Shown one piece after another: positions 20,955 to 28,718 of a stretch of 64,000 nt of DNA (position 1 is its first letter; every line of letters starts with the position of its first letter). Under the pieces are notes generated by a model. That model did not search any database and was not told the origin of the DNA. It was given only the letters and a program-made list of their open reading frames with translations. Source of the DNA: Chitinophaga sp. Cy-1792 (GTDB taxonomy: Bacteria; Bacteroidota; Bacteroidia; Chitinophagales; Chitinophagaceae); assembly GCF_011752935.1 (NCBI RefSeq), contig NZ_VWWO01000001.1:124001-188000 (forward strand), read 5' to 3'. Position numbers and translations under genes: made by a program.

Positions 20955-23150
20955 TTACTTATCGTCTTTCATGATCTGCCTGTAAGCTTTAATGAATATA
21001 GCTCCCAGGTTTTTGTGCGGAGGAACGTAATCGCTGAACAGCTCTTTATTACGTGCATCTCCTGCAAATTTCTTCGCTAAACCTGCCCACATCTGCACCC
21101 AGTCGATATTTTTTCCACTCAGGATTACATCTTCCAAGCTACGAATAATTGGCTCGTTCACAAAACGGGTACCTACCTGTTTGGAAGAAATAATATGTGC
21201 ATCCGGCGCTTTCTGCAATACCACTGCCAGGTTATGATAACCACCACAGGAACCCAGGATCACAATTTTTGCAGAGCTCTGCAGGTTGTCCAGGGTTGTA
21301 TTTACGTGGTAACTGTGACCACGGTGGATAACTACCGTAGGATGAATATCCTGTTCATCCATGTAGTCTGACAGTTTAGAAATGGCATCTTTATCTGCAG
21401 GTTCGTCCAGCGGAAGATTTGCAAAGATAGTGGTTGGCTTTCCTTTCAACGAAGTAATTACCGCCCAGTATTTTTCTTTTCTTACAGACCACTCACCTTT
21501 AGGGAAGTTGGTCATGAAGCTGGCAAAGGATTCCTGACCATCTTTATCTCCATAGAAAAATACCTGTTGATAAACCCGGCCGCTATCGCTTTCCAGTGCA
21601 TTATGTGTAACGAAGTTAATCGGAGGCAGCTGCAATTGGGCTGCCATGTCGGTAGCCTTGGCAGAATCGCCTTCTGATTTGGATTCGGACTCGAACAAAC
21701 TACTCAGCAGCTGATAGATCACGGTACCACGGTGGTCGTTATGTTTCTTAACATAAGCCAGGTTGTTACGTACCTCTGCACGGAGGAAGTCCAGCAGCTT
21801 GGGATCGCGGATACTACCGAATGAGTTGGCTACATCCACGGCGTCTTCCAGGTCTTCTGTTTTCTCCAGGTTCTGTACATACTTCTGCATCAGGTAGTTG
21901 GAGTTTTCAGGCGCCATTGATTTCAGGAAGTTGTCCAGGGTATTGAAGCCTGCCGCCATGGCAATAAATTTCTTGAAGCGGTCAAAATTTACCGTCATCA
22001 GCAAACTATCGCCACGTGGAGGTTTCATACGAGCCATCATCTGGTCGTAAAGGCCTGCATTGTTGTGGTTGGTATAGCTGGAGGTAAATAATTCTTCCTG
22101 TCCGTTGATGATCAGGTAATACAGCTCTTCCGGACTGAAATCATTTACTATTTTGAATCTTACCGGGGCCGGTTCCTCATGAAGGTCGTTCACGGAACGG
22201 ATATAGATCAGCGATTTTGCCTGCATATTCTCCATCATGGCTTTCATACCAATCGGGTGCTGGCCTTCGCTTTTCATTCGCTGGAGGTTGATCATGGATT
22301 TCACCATCTGGCGATAATACTGGCGGTCGTTATCGGCAATTTTTTCCAGTTTTTCCACAGAGGTAGTACCGGCCAGGATTTCATCGATGAAAGGCAGGAT
22401 ACGGGTGCTCTGGGGAGATTTACCGATGCTGACGATCGTTTGCACGATCGGGTCAGGATTACGTTTGATGGCGTTGGCCATTGGCGTATAGGAAGTAGCG
22501 TAGGTAAGCACCTGGTTAGGGTACTTGCGTGCTACGGCTGCCACGATGGAGTCCGTACCAGGGTAATCCAGGTAGTTGCTCAGTTTGGGCATTACGGTTT
22601 CCAGGTTATCCATAGCATATTTGGTGAATACCATGCCTTTGGCCTGTTTGTAACCTGGATTATCATTAAAGATTTCGATCAGTTTTTCAGAGCCGCCGAA
22701 AGAGAGGCCCTGGATGTACGGCGCAATGCTCTGATGTTTGATATCAGCGCGCATCATGTTATGATAAGCCTGTACAATAGCGGGAGCTTCTTCCGCTTCG
22801 ATCAGATGGTGTGCCCGTTTGAAGTTGTAATCCTTCAGCATGGAGTAAAGACCGGTGAGGTACTTTACTTTCAGGCGATGATCCAGCGTACTGTCCCTTT
22901 CGATTTCTACCTGCATGTTATCCACTTCCTTGATAAGGGCATTGGTGGCCTGCAGATTGCTGGTCTGATCGTCTGAAACGCGTACCAGTTCGTCGGCTTT
23001 GCCGTCGAACTTATCTGCCATCAATTGTTCTTTATCAATGTTATCATGGAATCCCTGTCTGGAGATAGGGATTTGCAAATGACTGCTTTGCGCATACGTC
23101 AGGCCGCCTTGACAGGCAACCAACAACAACATGACTAAAATTTTCCTCAT
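20955..23150 (-). CDS. Secreted protein of unknown function, possible caspase-like C-terminal domain
   Basis: A 731-residue protein with a signal peptide (MRKILVMLLLVACQGG, cut near TYAQ), so periplasmic or exported. Residues about 25-560 look largely helical with no family I can name. Near the C-terminus, PTVVIHRGHSYH (His609-His615) is followed about 20 residues later by AKIVILGSCGGYHN (Cys635). A hydrophobic strand ending in His-Gly-type residues, then a hydrophobic strand ending in Ser-Cys-Gly, is the layout of clan CD (caspase/gingipain/CHAT-like) cysteine peptidases. The His-Cys spacing is shorter than in most of them, so the call is tentative. It is upstream of, and probably co-transcribed with, the ABC exporter. 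Confidence 0.85.
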   Translation of the reverse strand: MRKILVMLLLVACQGGLTYAQSSHLQIPISRQGFHDNIDKEQLMADKFDGKADELVRVSDDQTSNLQATNALIKEVDNMQVEIERDSTLDHRLKVKYLTGLYSMLKDYNFKRAHHLIEAEEAPAIVQAYHNMMRADIKHQSIAPYIQGLSFGGSEKLIEIFNDNPGYKQAKGMVFTKYAMDNLETVMPKLSNYLDYPGTDSIVAAVARKYPNQVLTYATSYTPMANAIKRNPDPIVQTIVSIGKSPQSTRILPFIDEILAGTTSVEKLEKIADNDRQYYRQMVKSMINLQRMKSEGQHPIGMKAMMENMQAKSLIYIRSVNDLHEEPAPVRFKIVNDFSPEELYYLIINGQEELFTSSYTNHNNAGLYDQMMARMKPPRGDSLLMTVNFDRFKKFIAMAAGFNTLDNFLKSMAPENSNYLMQKYVQNLEKTEDLEDAVDVANSFGSIRDPKLLDFLRAEVRNNLAYVKKHNDHRGTVIYQLLSSLFESESKSEGDSAKATDMAAQLQLPPINFVTHNALESDSGRVYQQVFFYGDKDGQESFASFMTNFPKGEWSVRKEKYWAVITSLKGKPTTIFANLPLDEPADKDAISKLSDYMDEQDIHPTVVIHRGHSYHVNTTLDNLQSSAKIVILGSCGGYHNLAVVLQKAPDAHIISSKQVGTRFVNEPIIRSLEDVILSGKNIDWVQMWAGLAKKFAGDARNKELFSDYVPPHKNLGAIFIKAYRQIMKDDK

Positions 23151-23181
23151 TATTTAATCTCCTTTTCAGCCAACCAAATAG

Positions 23182-23189
23182 CAAATTTA
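23182..23189 (-). promoter_or_regulatory. -7 element upstream of the secreted 731-residue protein
   Basis: TAAATTTG on the minus strand (TAnnTTTG), 31 nt before the ATG at 23150. No good TTTG is seen at the 19-nt distance, so confidence is moderate. Confidence 0.45.
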
Positions 23190-23343
23190 CAACCAATTTG
23201 CCTGTAAACATGACTGGCGCTGTTAGTGTCTAGCTTTGAAGTACAAATAAATATGTTTTTTCTATATCTTTATATACGTTAACCAGAAAAAGCTCATTAA
23301 TAGTAACATACGAAGTCCATTAACTGTTAAAAAGCAGGTCATT

Positions 23344-24087
23344 ATGAATACATTCGTGAGTGACATCTCAGGAAAATCGTTCCCGGAAACCGAAAAAGTA
23401 AGTGCTAAACTTATTCGCCCCAGCTTGATGCAGATGATAAAATCTGATCATCCCCGTTTCAATCATAAGTGCCATATTGCTTTATCTGAACTCACACATT
23501 ACCGGCACCGGTTCTATGAGTCGCTGTTTTCGCAGGAGATGGGCGAGCTGACCCAGGTAGAACGGGAAGTACTGGAGAACCTGAAAAACAATAAGGTACT
23601 GACAGATAAGCTGGAAGAAGACGCTGCCAACGTTCATCTTACCCTTGGCGACAGACTGGCGGATAAAATCGCGGAATTCGGCGGCAGCTGGCGGTTTATC
23701 ATCCTATTCATGCTTTTCATCCTGGTGTGGATGGGCATGAACGTATATTTCCTGCTCAACAAGGGATTTGACCCCTATCCATTCATTCTGCTGAACCTGA
23801 TCCTCTCTTGCATAGCGGCTTTACAGGCGCCTGTCATTATGATGAGCCAGAACAGACAGGAAGAAAAAGACCGGCAGCGGGCAAGAAACGACTATATGAT
23901 TAACCTGAAATCAGAGCTTGAAGTAAGAATTCTGCACGAAAAGATCGATCACCTGATCATCACCCAGCAGCAGGATATGCTGGAGCTACAGCAGGCACAG
24001 CTGGAATTAATGAACCAGATTATGACAGCCATAAAAAACGGAAATACCAGTAATAATCAGAAAGATACTAATATAAAATCTTCATAA
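23344..24087 (+). CDS. DUF1003 membrane protein
   Basis: A 247-residue protein. The N-terminal third is soluble. Residues about 95-200 carry the DUF1003 pattern: LGDRLADKIAEFGGSW, a membrane helix (FIILFMLFILVWMGMNVYF), a short loop with FDPYPFILLN, a second helix ending in LQAPVIMMSQNRQ, then a charged RARNDY stretch. The C-terminus is a coiled coil rich in Gln and Leu. The function of the family is not established. It is divergent from the 731-residue gene. Start MNTFVSD at 23344 follows an AT-rich leader. Confidence 0.9.
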   Translation: MNTFVSDISGKSFPETEKVSAKLIRPSLMQMIKSDHPRFNHKCHIALSELTHYRHRFYESLFSQEMGELTQVEREVLENLKNNKVLTDKLEEDAANVHLTLGDRLADKIAEFGGSWRFIILFMLFILVWMGMNVYFLLNKGFDPYPFILLNLILSCIAALQAPVIMMSQNRQEEKDRQRARNDYMINLKSELEVRILHEKIDHLIITQQQDMLELQQAQLELMNQIMTAIKNGNTSNNQKDTNIKSS

Positions 24088-24104
24088 GATAATAGTAAAA
24101 ATAC

Positions 24105-24132
24105 TTGCTCCGCAAATTTTGTATTAATTTTG
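24105..24132 (+). promoter_or_regulatory. Candidate promoter upstream of the response regulator
   Basis: TTG at 24105-24107, 17-nt spacer, then TAATTTTG at 24125-24132. It gives a leader of roughly 110 nt before the ATG at 24249. A second TAATTTTG lies at 24214-24221 without a clear -33 partner. Confidence 0.55.
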
Positions 24133-24202
24133 AATTGACCGTGAAAATGGGCCAGCATAGTGAATTAACAATTTCATAATGTTATTTTTCCATTAATCAC
24201 AG

Positions 24203-24225
24203 GGCACAGAATATAATTTTGTGCC
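24203..24225. promoter_or_regulatory. Inverted repeat overlapping a -7-like element before the response regulator
   Basis: GGCACA (24203-24208) and TGTGCC (24220-24225) flank TAATTTTG (24214-24221). The half-sites are one helical turn and a half apart and end 23 nt before the ATG. It could be an operator for autoregulation or an RNA hairpin in the leader. Confidence 0.4.
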
Positions 24226-24248
24226 GTCTTTATTAAAGCACAAAGTTT

Positions 24249-24932
24249 ATGATAGACCAAGCCGTAGCTGGAAAAATCCTGGTAGTAGATGATGAGTTGG
24301 ATATACTTGAAATCATCAGTTACAATCTCAAATCTGCGGGATATGATACTGTAACTGCAAAAGACGGCAACGAGGCTATCCAGAAAGCAAAAATATTCAG
24401 ACCAGATCTGATTATGCTGGATATCATGATGCCGAATAAGAACGGAATCGATACCTGTCGCGAGATCAGAAAATTCCCTGAGTTTAAAGATACCATGGTA
24501 TTGTTTTTAACTGCCCTGAATGATGAGAAGTCGGAGATCGACGGACTCAACATGGGAGCAGATGATTACATTGCCAAACCTATCAAACCGAAATTACTGG
24601 TAAGCCGCATCAATGCTTTATTCCGCCGTTTACACAAACCGGAAGAAATGCAGGTACAGTTAGGAGATCTTATCATCGATCGTGAGAAATTCACCGTGAC
24701 CTACAAAGGTCAGGAGATCATCCTTGCCAAAAAAGAGTTTGAGCTGTTGCAATTGCTGGCATCCAAACCAGGCCGCGTATTCCTTCGCAATGAAATCCTG
24801 AACCAGGTTTGGGGTACTGAAGTAATCGTTGGCGACCGTACCATTGATGTACACATTCGTAAGATCCGTCAGAAGATAGGGATTGACCTCATCACTACCG
24901 TGAAAGGTGTGGGTTACAAATTTGAAATGTAA
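24249..24932 (+). CDS. OmpR/PhoB-family response regulator
   Basis: A 227-residue transcription factor. The receiver domain (about 8-125) has the acidic pair in VVDDE, the phosphate-accepting Asp58 in MLDIMMP and the conserved Lys in YIAKPIKP. The winged-helix DNA-binding domain (about 130-227) ends in GDRTIDVHIRKIRQKIG and VKGVGYKFE, typical of the OmpR class. The histidine kinase gene follows on the same strand after about 235 nt. PhoB is the nearest familiar type, and a porin of the OprP/OprO kind lies just beyond, so a phosphate-starvation role is plausible but unproven. Confidence 0.95.
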   Translation: MIDQAVAGKILVVDDELDILEIISYNLKSAGYDTVTAKDGNEAIQKAKIFRPDLIMLDIMMPNKNGIDTCREIRKFPEFKDTMVLFLTALNDEKSEIDGLNMGADDYIAKPIKPKLLVSRINALFRRLHKPEEMQVQLGDLIIDREKFTVTYKGQEIILAKKEFELLQLLASKPGRVFLRNEILNQVWGTEVIVGDRTIDVHIRKIRQKIGIDLITTVKGVGYKFEM

Positions 24933-24951
24933 TTTTTTTCCTGCAATATTG

Positions 24952-24977
24952 GCCGCCTCTGGCGGCTTTCCTTTTTC
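24952..24977 (+). terminator. Terminator after the response regulator
   Basis: GCCGCC, loop TCT, GGCGGC (24952-24966), followed by TTTCCTTTTTC. It lies 19 nt after the stop codon and before the hairpin block and the kinase gene, so it may reduce read-through into the kinase. Confidence 0.7.
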
Positions 24978-24990
24978 ATATAGTTTTATT

Positions 24991-25070
24991 CCCCGGAGAA
25001 GAGGGGGCTCCTTCGGCGCCCCCTCTTCTCCGGGGTTTTGCCCGGACCTTCGGGCCGGGCAAAACCCCGG
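24991..25070. repeat. Tandem double-hairpin block with CCTTCGG tips
   Basis: Two large GC-rich hairpins share the bases between them. Hairpin 1 has 18-bp perfect arms at 24991-25008 and 25018-25035. Hairpin 2 has 16-bp perfect arms at 25030-25045 and 25055-25070. Both tips are CCTTCGG (25010-25016 and 25047-25053), which reads CCGAAGG on the minus strand. In RNA hairpin 2 can close on a UUCG tetraloop. Because the arms overlap at 25030-25035, only one hairpin can form fully at a time. A similar pair is at 56676-56750. Confidence 0.85.
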
Positions 25071-25166
25071 AACCGGTTATTCCGGGCTTCATTACCAGAC
25101 AATTTTATGGCAAGAAAGAAATTTAATGTAATTTCCCACTATTACAATAATTACTCACTTTGGAGT

Positions 25167-26222
25167 ATGTTTAAAACGAAGAACCTTTCCCCGCAAAAGC
25201 TGGCGGGATTTACAGCTCTAGTTGTTTCGATAGTAATAGCTCTGGGTAGCCTACTGGTCAGCAATGATTGGAAAATAGCGGCAGGCGCATTCCTGCTCAC
25301 TTTCCTGGTATCATATTATCTCTACCTGTACACACTTCAGAATTTTATCTACAGAAAAATAAAGCTCATCTACAAATTCATCTACCAGACAAAAGCGTCT
25401 AAAAGAGAAGAATTTTTTAACAAGAACATTCTCCCTTTAAAAACCATTGAAGAGGTAAGCGAAGACGTAGAAAAGTGGGCCAGCCAGAAAAAAGAAGAAT
25501 TGGACAACCTGCGCAGAAATGAGGAATTCAGGAAAGAATTCCTGCTGAACCTCTCCCATGAACTGAAAACGCCCATCTTTGCCGTACAGGGTTATATCCA
25601 CACCCTGCTCGACGGCGCCCTGGAAGATCCAGGTGTAAACAGGCTGTTTCTGAAAAACGCTACCAAGAATATCGATCGTCTTTGCCGTCTCCTGGACGAC
25701 CTGGACGAGATATCCAAACTGGAAAGCGGCGAAATGACCGTTAATACGGAAGATTTCGTGATCCAGGACCTGTTGAAAGATGTTTTCGACACCCTGTCGC
25801 TGAAAGCGAATACCAAAGGCATCAAATTCAGTATCAAGAAAGGCTGCGAACAGCCGATGCATGTACTGGCAGATAAAGAAAAAATCCGTCAGGTACTGAT
25901 TAACCTGGTGGATAACTCTATCAAATACGGTAAACAGGATGGTCATACCATCGCCAGCATCTACAACATGGATGGCAAACGTGTACTGATAGAGATCTCC
26001 GATGATGGTATCGGTATGTCAGAAGAACACCTCCCACGCGTGTTTGAACGCTTCTATCGTACAGACCGCGCCCGTAGCCGCGATATCGGCGGTACCGGTT
26101 TGGGCCTGGCCATCGTAAAACATATCGTGGAAGCGCACGATCAGTCTATCACCGTAAGAAGTAAACCTGAAATTGGCAGCACCTTCGGCTTTACACTGGA
26201 AGCCGGGAAAGGAGAATTCTGA
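25167..26222 (+). CDS. Membrane sensor histidine kinase, PhoR-like
   Basis: A 351-residue kinase from MFKTKNLSPQ. The frame is open further upstream to 25038, but that would translate the hairpin block; an ATG at 25107 is another option. Two membrane helices lie near the N-terminus with a very short periplasmic loop (SNDWK), so it has little room for an external sensor domain. Then come a linker coiled coil, the dimerisation domain with the phospho-acceptor His in LSHELKTP, and the ATPase domain with N box NLVDNSIKYG, DDGIGM, FERFYR and GGTGLGLAIV. It is the presumed partner of the response regulator at 24249. Confidence 0.92.
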   Translation: MFKTKNLSPQKLAGFTALVVSIVIALGSLLVSNDWKIAAGAFLLTFLVSYYLYLYTLQNFIYRKIKLIYKFIYQTKASKREEFFNKNILPLKTIEEVSEDVEKWASQKKEELDNLRRNEEFRKEFLLNLSHELKTPIFAVQGYIHTLLDGALEDPGVNRLFLKNATKNIDRLCRLLDDLDEISKLESGEMTVNTEDFVIQDLLKDVFDTLSLKANTKGIKFSIKKGCEQPMHVLADKEKIRQVLINLVDNSIKYGKQDGHTIASIYNMDGKRVLIEISDDGIGMSEEHLPRVFERFYRTDRARSRDIGGTGLGLAIVKHIVEAHDQSITVRSKPEIGSTFGFTLEAGKGEF

Positions 26223-26235
26223 TTTTAGAAAAATA

Positions 26236-26286
26236 TACAGTAAAAGGGCCGGCCAAAGCAATGCTATAGCCGGCCCTTTTACTGTA
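26236..26286. terminator. Bidirectional terminator between kinase and porin
   Basis: 18-bp perfect arms (26236-26253 and 26269-26286) with a 15-nt loop. The outer stem TACAGTAAAA/TTTTACTGTA gives a T-rich side for either strand. It separates two convergent genes. Confidence 0.85.
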
Positions 26287-26297
26287 TTACCAGTACT

Positions 26298-27614
26298 TTA
26301 GAACCTATACTGTATCCGACAGGTCAGCACATTATCCCTGATATCTTTTGTATAACCAGGCAAAGAGGTTGATTCGTTTTTCACCCAGTCGTAGTACACC
26401 GTAAACTTCAGGTGCTCATCAGCATAATACAGGTATCCCACACCAAGTGTGTTATAGCGTATATCCGCTTCCGTAGTACCGGAACCTGGCGCACCAATCT
26501 GCTTGCCTTTCACGTCCTTATTGGGGTCATACCAGTCGTAACGTACCACCACCTGGTGTTTCAGACTTCCAAGGTTCTGGATAAAATACAGGTAGGCACC
26601 ATCAAAATTACGGATGTATAAAGGTGCATATTTACCGGCAGGATCCAACGGAATAATGCCGGGCGTTTCTGTTGTAAACTGTGTAGCTGTCTGCTTTCCA
26701 CGAATATATTCCGCCCTGAATTGCGTCCAGCCTTTATTAGGTCCGTTAGGGATTTTCAGCTGCATGTCTGCACCATAATAGTGGCGGGGTGCAATCTCAC
26801 CGGCATTGGTAAGGGAAGAATCTACCTTGAAAGACGTTCCTTCCATTTTATAGATGTAATTGGTAAACTGCTGCATGCCGCCGTAGAGCACAGAAGCCCC
26901 ACCGGATAGCAGCCATTTACGCTTATTCAGGACTACCGGCTTAAAACCGATGCGGCCTATAAAGTCTTTGTGGCTATCGAAATCACCGGGTCCTGTTAGT
27001 CCCTGCCCGTTAAACATACCTGCATCTATCTTCAGGAAGTATAATGGATGATCTTTTCTTCTTGGTTCAAAAGACACCATTCCACCCAGGTCTCGCTCAG
27101 TTTTCATCAGTATCTGGGACATACGGCCTCTTTCGGGCGTTTCACGATCTGCGGAAGAGAGGTTTACCTCATAACCGAACGGGCGGGCAAACATCCCTGT
27201 AGCCAGACTCAATACATTAAATTTTGTTTCGAAGAAACGGCCGTAGAAGTCACGGATAAATACGCCCCTTTCCGTACCGTCGAACTGAAAGGCAAACTGC
27301 ACCACGGGCATATCCTCTTTGTTGTAGCGTTCATAGTCGACACGGATACGGCCCCTGCGGAGGGTCCAGCGGTTATCAGACTGCGGGAGGAAGTCGCCAC
27401 CGGCGTAACTTTTGGCACCACGTTGTGAAATTACCTGGAACTGTGGCTGGATATAGCCGCTGAAGCGGAGGGCATCGTATTTATGGTACATGGACAGCAT
27501 TCCTTTTCCCATTTCAGAGGTCGTGTCTATCATATCCATGAGAAACTGGGCGCGCGTAACGATAGAAGAACACAGCAATACACACGACAAGACTAAGATT
27601 TTGGCTGCACGCAT
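26298..27614 (-). CDS. Porin of the phosphate-selective OprP/OprO type
   Basis: A 438-residue outer-membrane barrel. The start used here is the ATG at 27614: MRAAKILVLSCVLLCSS is a normal signal peptide, and a -7 promoter element lies between this ATG and the upstream ATG at 27668, which therefore cannot be on the transcript. After a short helical stretch the barrel begins (LRFSGYIQPQFQVISQRGAK, RWTLRRGRIRVDYERYN) and ends with a terminal aromatic (LTCRIQYRF). Similar proteins in Bacteroidota are called phosphate-selective porins by family membership only; the specificity is not proven. It is convergent with the kinase gene. Confidence 0.88.
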   Translation of the reverse strand: MRAAKILVLSCVLLCSSIVTRAQFLMDMIDTTSEMGKGMLSMYHKYDALRFSGYIQPQFQVISQRGAKSYAGGDFLPQSDNRWTLRRGRIRVDYERYNKEDMPVVQFAFQFDGTERGVFIRDFYGRFFETKFNVLSLATGMFARPFGYEVNLSSADRETPERGRMSQILMKTERDLGGMVSFEPRRKDHPLYFLKIDAGMFNGQGLTGPGDFDSHKDFIGRIGFKPVVLNKRKWLLSGGASVLYGGMQQFTNYIYKMEGTSFKVDSSLTNAGEIAPRHYYGADMQLKIPNGPNKGWTQFRAEYIRGKQTATQFTTETPGIIPLDPAGKYAPLYIRNFDGAYLYFIQNLGSLKHQVVVRYDWYDPNKDVKGKQIGAPGSGTTEADIRYNTLGVGYLYYADEHLKFTVYYDWVKNESTSLPGYTKDIRDNVLTCRIQYRF

Positions 27615-27636
27615 TTCGAGATTGATGATTTGGGCG

Positions 27637-27644
27637 CAAAAGTA
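27637..27644 (-). promoter_or_regulatory. -7 element of the porin gene
   Basis: TACTTTTG on the minus strand matches TAnnTTTG and lies 22 nt before the ATG at 27614, which supports that start codon. The nearest TTG upstream is at a short spacing. Confidence 0.55.
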
Positions 27645-27788
27645 TGGAATCAGGAGAACAAATTTCATGGCCGGATTGCTCAGCGCTTTTCGTTAATCGT
27701 TAGTTAATCATTTAACAGAACAGTTCCAGGTAAGGTTTTTTACGGCCATTTAGCGGAACTTCTATCTTCGAAAACTACACTACTCGAC

Positions 27789-28718
27789 ATGAAAGCAAGT
27801 ACCCTACTACATTGGAGGGGGCTGGTGGAGAGCGCAATTGCTATCACTGACAATAACATGTCTCTGGATCTATCTATTACAGACGTTGCCACCCAGCTCT
27901 CTGTTGACGCCCAGACATTAGGACGCCGCTTTGAGGATTTGAAACAGGAGTCTTTTAAACAGTTTACCAGAAGAAGGAAAATCGAAAACGCTGGTGGTTT
28001 ACTCCGACACTCATCATTCTCTATCTCCCAAATTGCTGAATTATGTGGTTATACTAATTCAGCCCTTAGCAAAGCATTCTCCCAGGACCTTCACATCTCT
28101 CCCACAGCCTACCGCGACCAGCCATACCTGGATAATGAAGATGAAACATTGTACCGGACCAAAATCATCACTTCTGCAGCGCATGAAATGATGCCTGACA
28201 TCTTCTCGCTGGATAATACCGTAGAGATAAAAATGCCGGATGCGACATTGTACTATGCCATGCTTCCCAGCCAGAATGATCCGATCAGGAACATGGTGGC
28301 GGTGATGGAGCACTACATCCAGGAATTTACGATTATCAAGTCGACGGTATTTCTGAAGGATGCCAAAATCATCACGGGTACGTTAGATGCCGTACCGGTA
28401 ACCGTTTACCATAAAATGATGATGTATGTGGGATTGCTGGTGCCTAACGGGCCGGGATATGAGAAAGTACACCGGCAGATGCCATTTCTTGGCCATTATG
28501 AATGTCAGCTACATACCAAACAGATAGCAGCCAACAGTTATAAGCACCTAAAAGTAAACATGGGCTTCGCCGATGCCGGCTTGCCCATGTACAATTTCAT
28601 TAACCATAATTGCCGTGTCGGAAATTTCAAGATGAACAGCAATCAGTTTTTTATTTCTCTTACCGGAAGAAGTACCTGTGAGGTATTCATTCCATGGGAA
28701 AGAAGATTCGGTTGTTAG
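27789..28718 (+). CDS. AraC-family regulator with C-terminal effector-binding-like domain
   Basis: A 309-residue protein. The AraC-type double helix-turn-helix is at the N-terminus (about residues 8-110: LSITDVATQLSVDAQTLGRRF, FSISQIAELCGYTNSALSKAF, ISPTAYRD). The C-terminal half (about 125-309) resembles the GyrI/BacR-type ligand-binding fold, with two similar halves. This order, with HTH first, is the reverse of classical AraC and is like Rob or TetR-independent BltR-type activators. Its stop codon overlaps that of the convergent acyltransferase gene by 3 nt. Target genes are not evident. Confidence 0.85.
   Translation: MKASTLLHWRGLVESAIAITDNNMSLDLSITDVATQLSVDAQTLGRRFEDLKQESFKQFTRRRKIENAGGLLRHSSFSISQIAELCGYTNSALSKAFSQDLHISPTAYRDQPYLDNEDETLYRTKIITSAAHEMMPDIFSLDNTVEIKMPDATLYYAMLPSQNDPIRNMVAVMEHYIQEFTIIKSTVFLKDAKIITGTLDAVPVTVYHKMMMYVGLLVPNGPGYEKVHRQMPFLGHYECQLHTKQIAANSYKHLKVNMGFADAGLPMYNFINHNCRVGNFKMNSNQFFISLTGRSTCEVFIPWERRFGC

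Noticed and set aside
22179..22976. 265-codon plus-strand frame rich in His and Phe
   Set aside because: Antisense to the secreted 731-residue protein; His/Phe richness is typical of the complement of a real coding strand.
25038..25166. N-terminal extension of the histidine kinase
   Set aside because: It would translate part of the GC-rich hairpin block; the ATG at 25167 directly precedes the first membrane helix region.
27615..27668. N-terminal extension of the porin
   Set aside because: A TACTTTTG promoter element lies inside it, and the downstream ATG starts a clean signal peptide.
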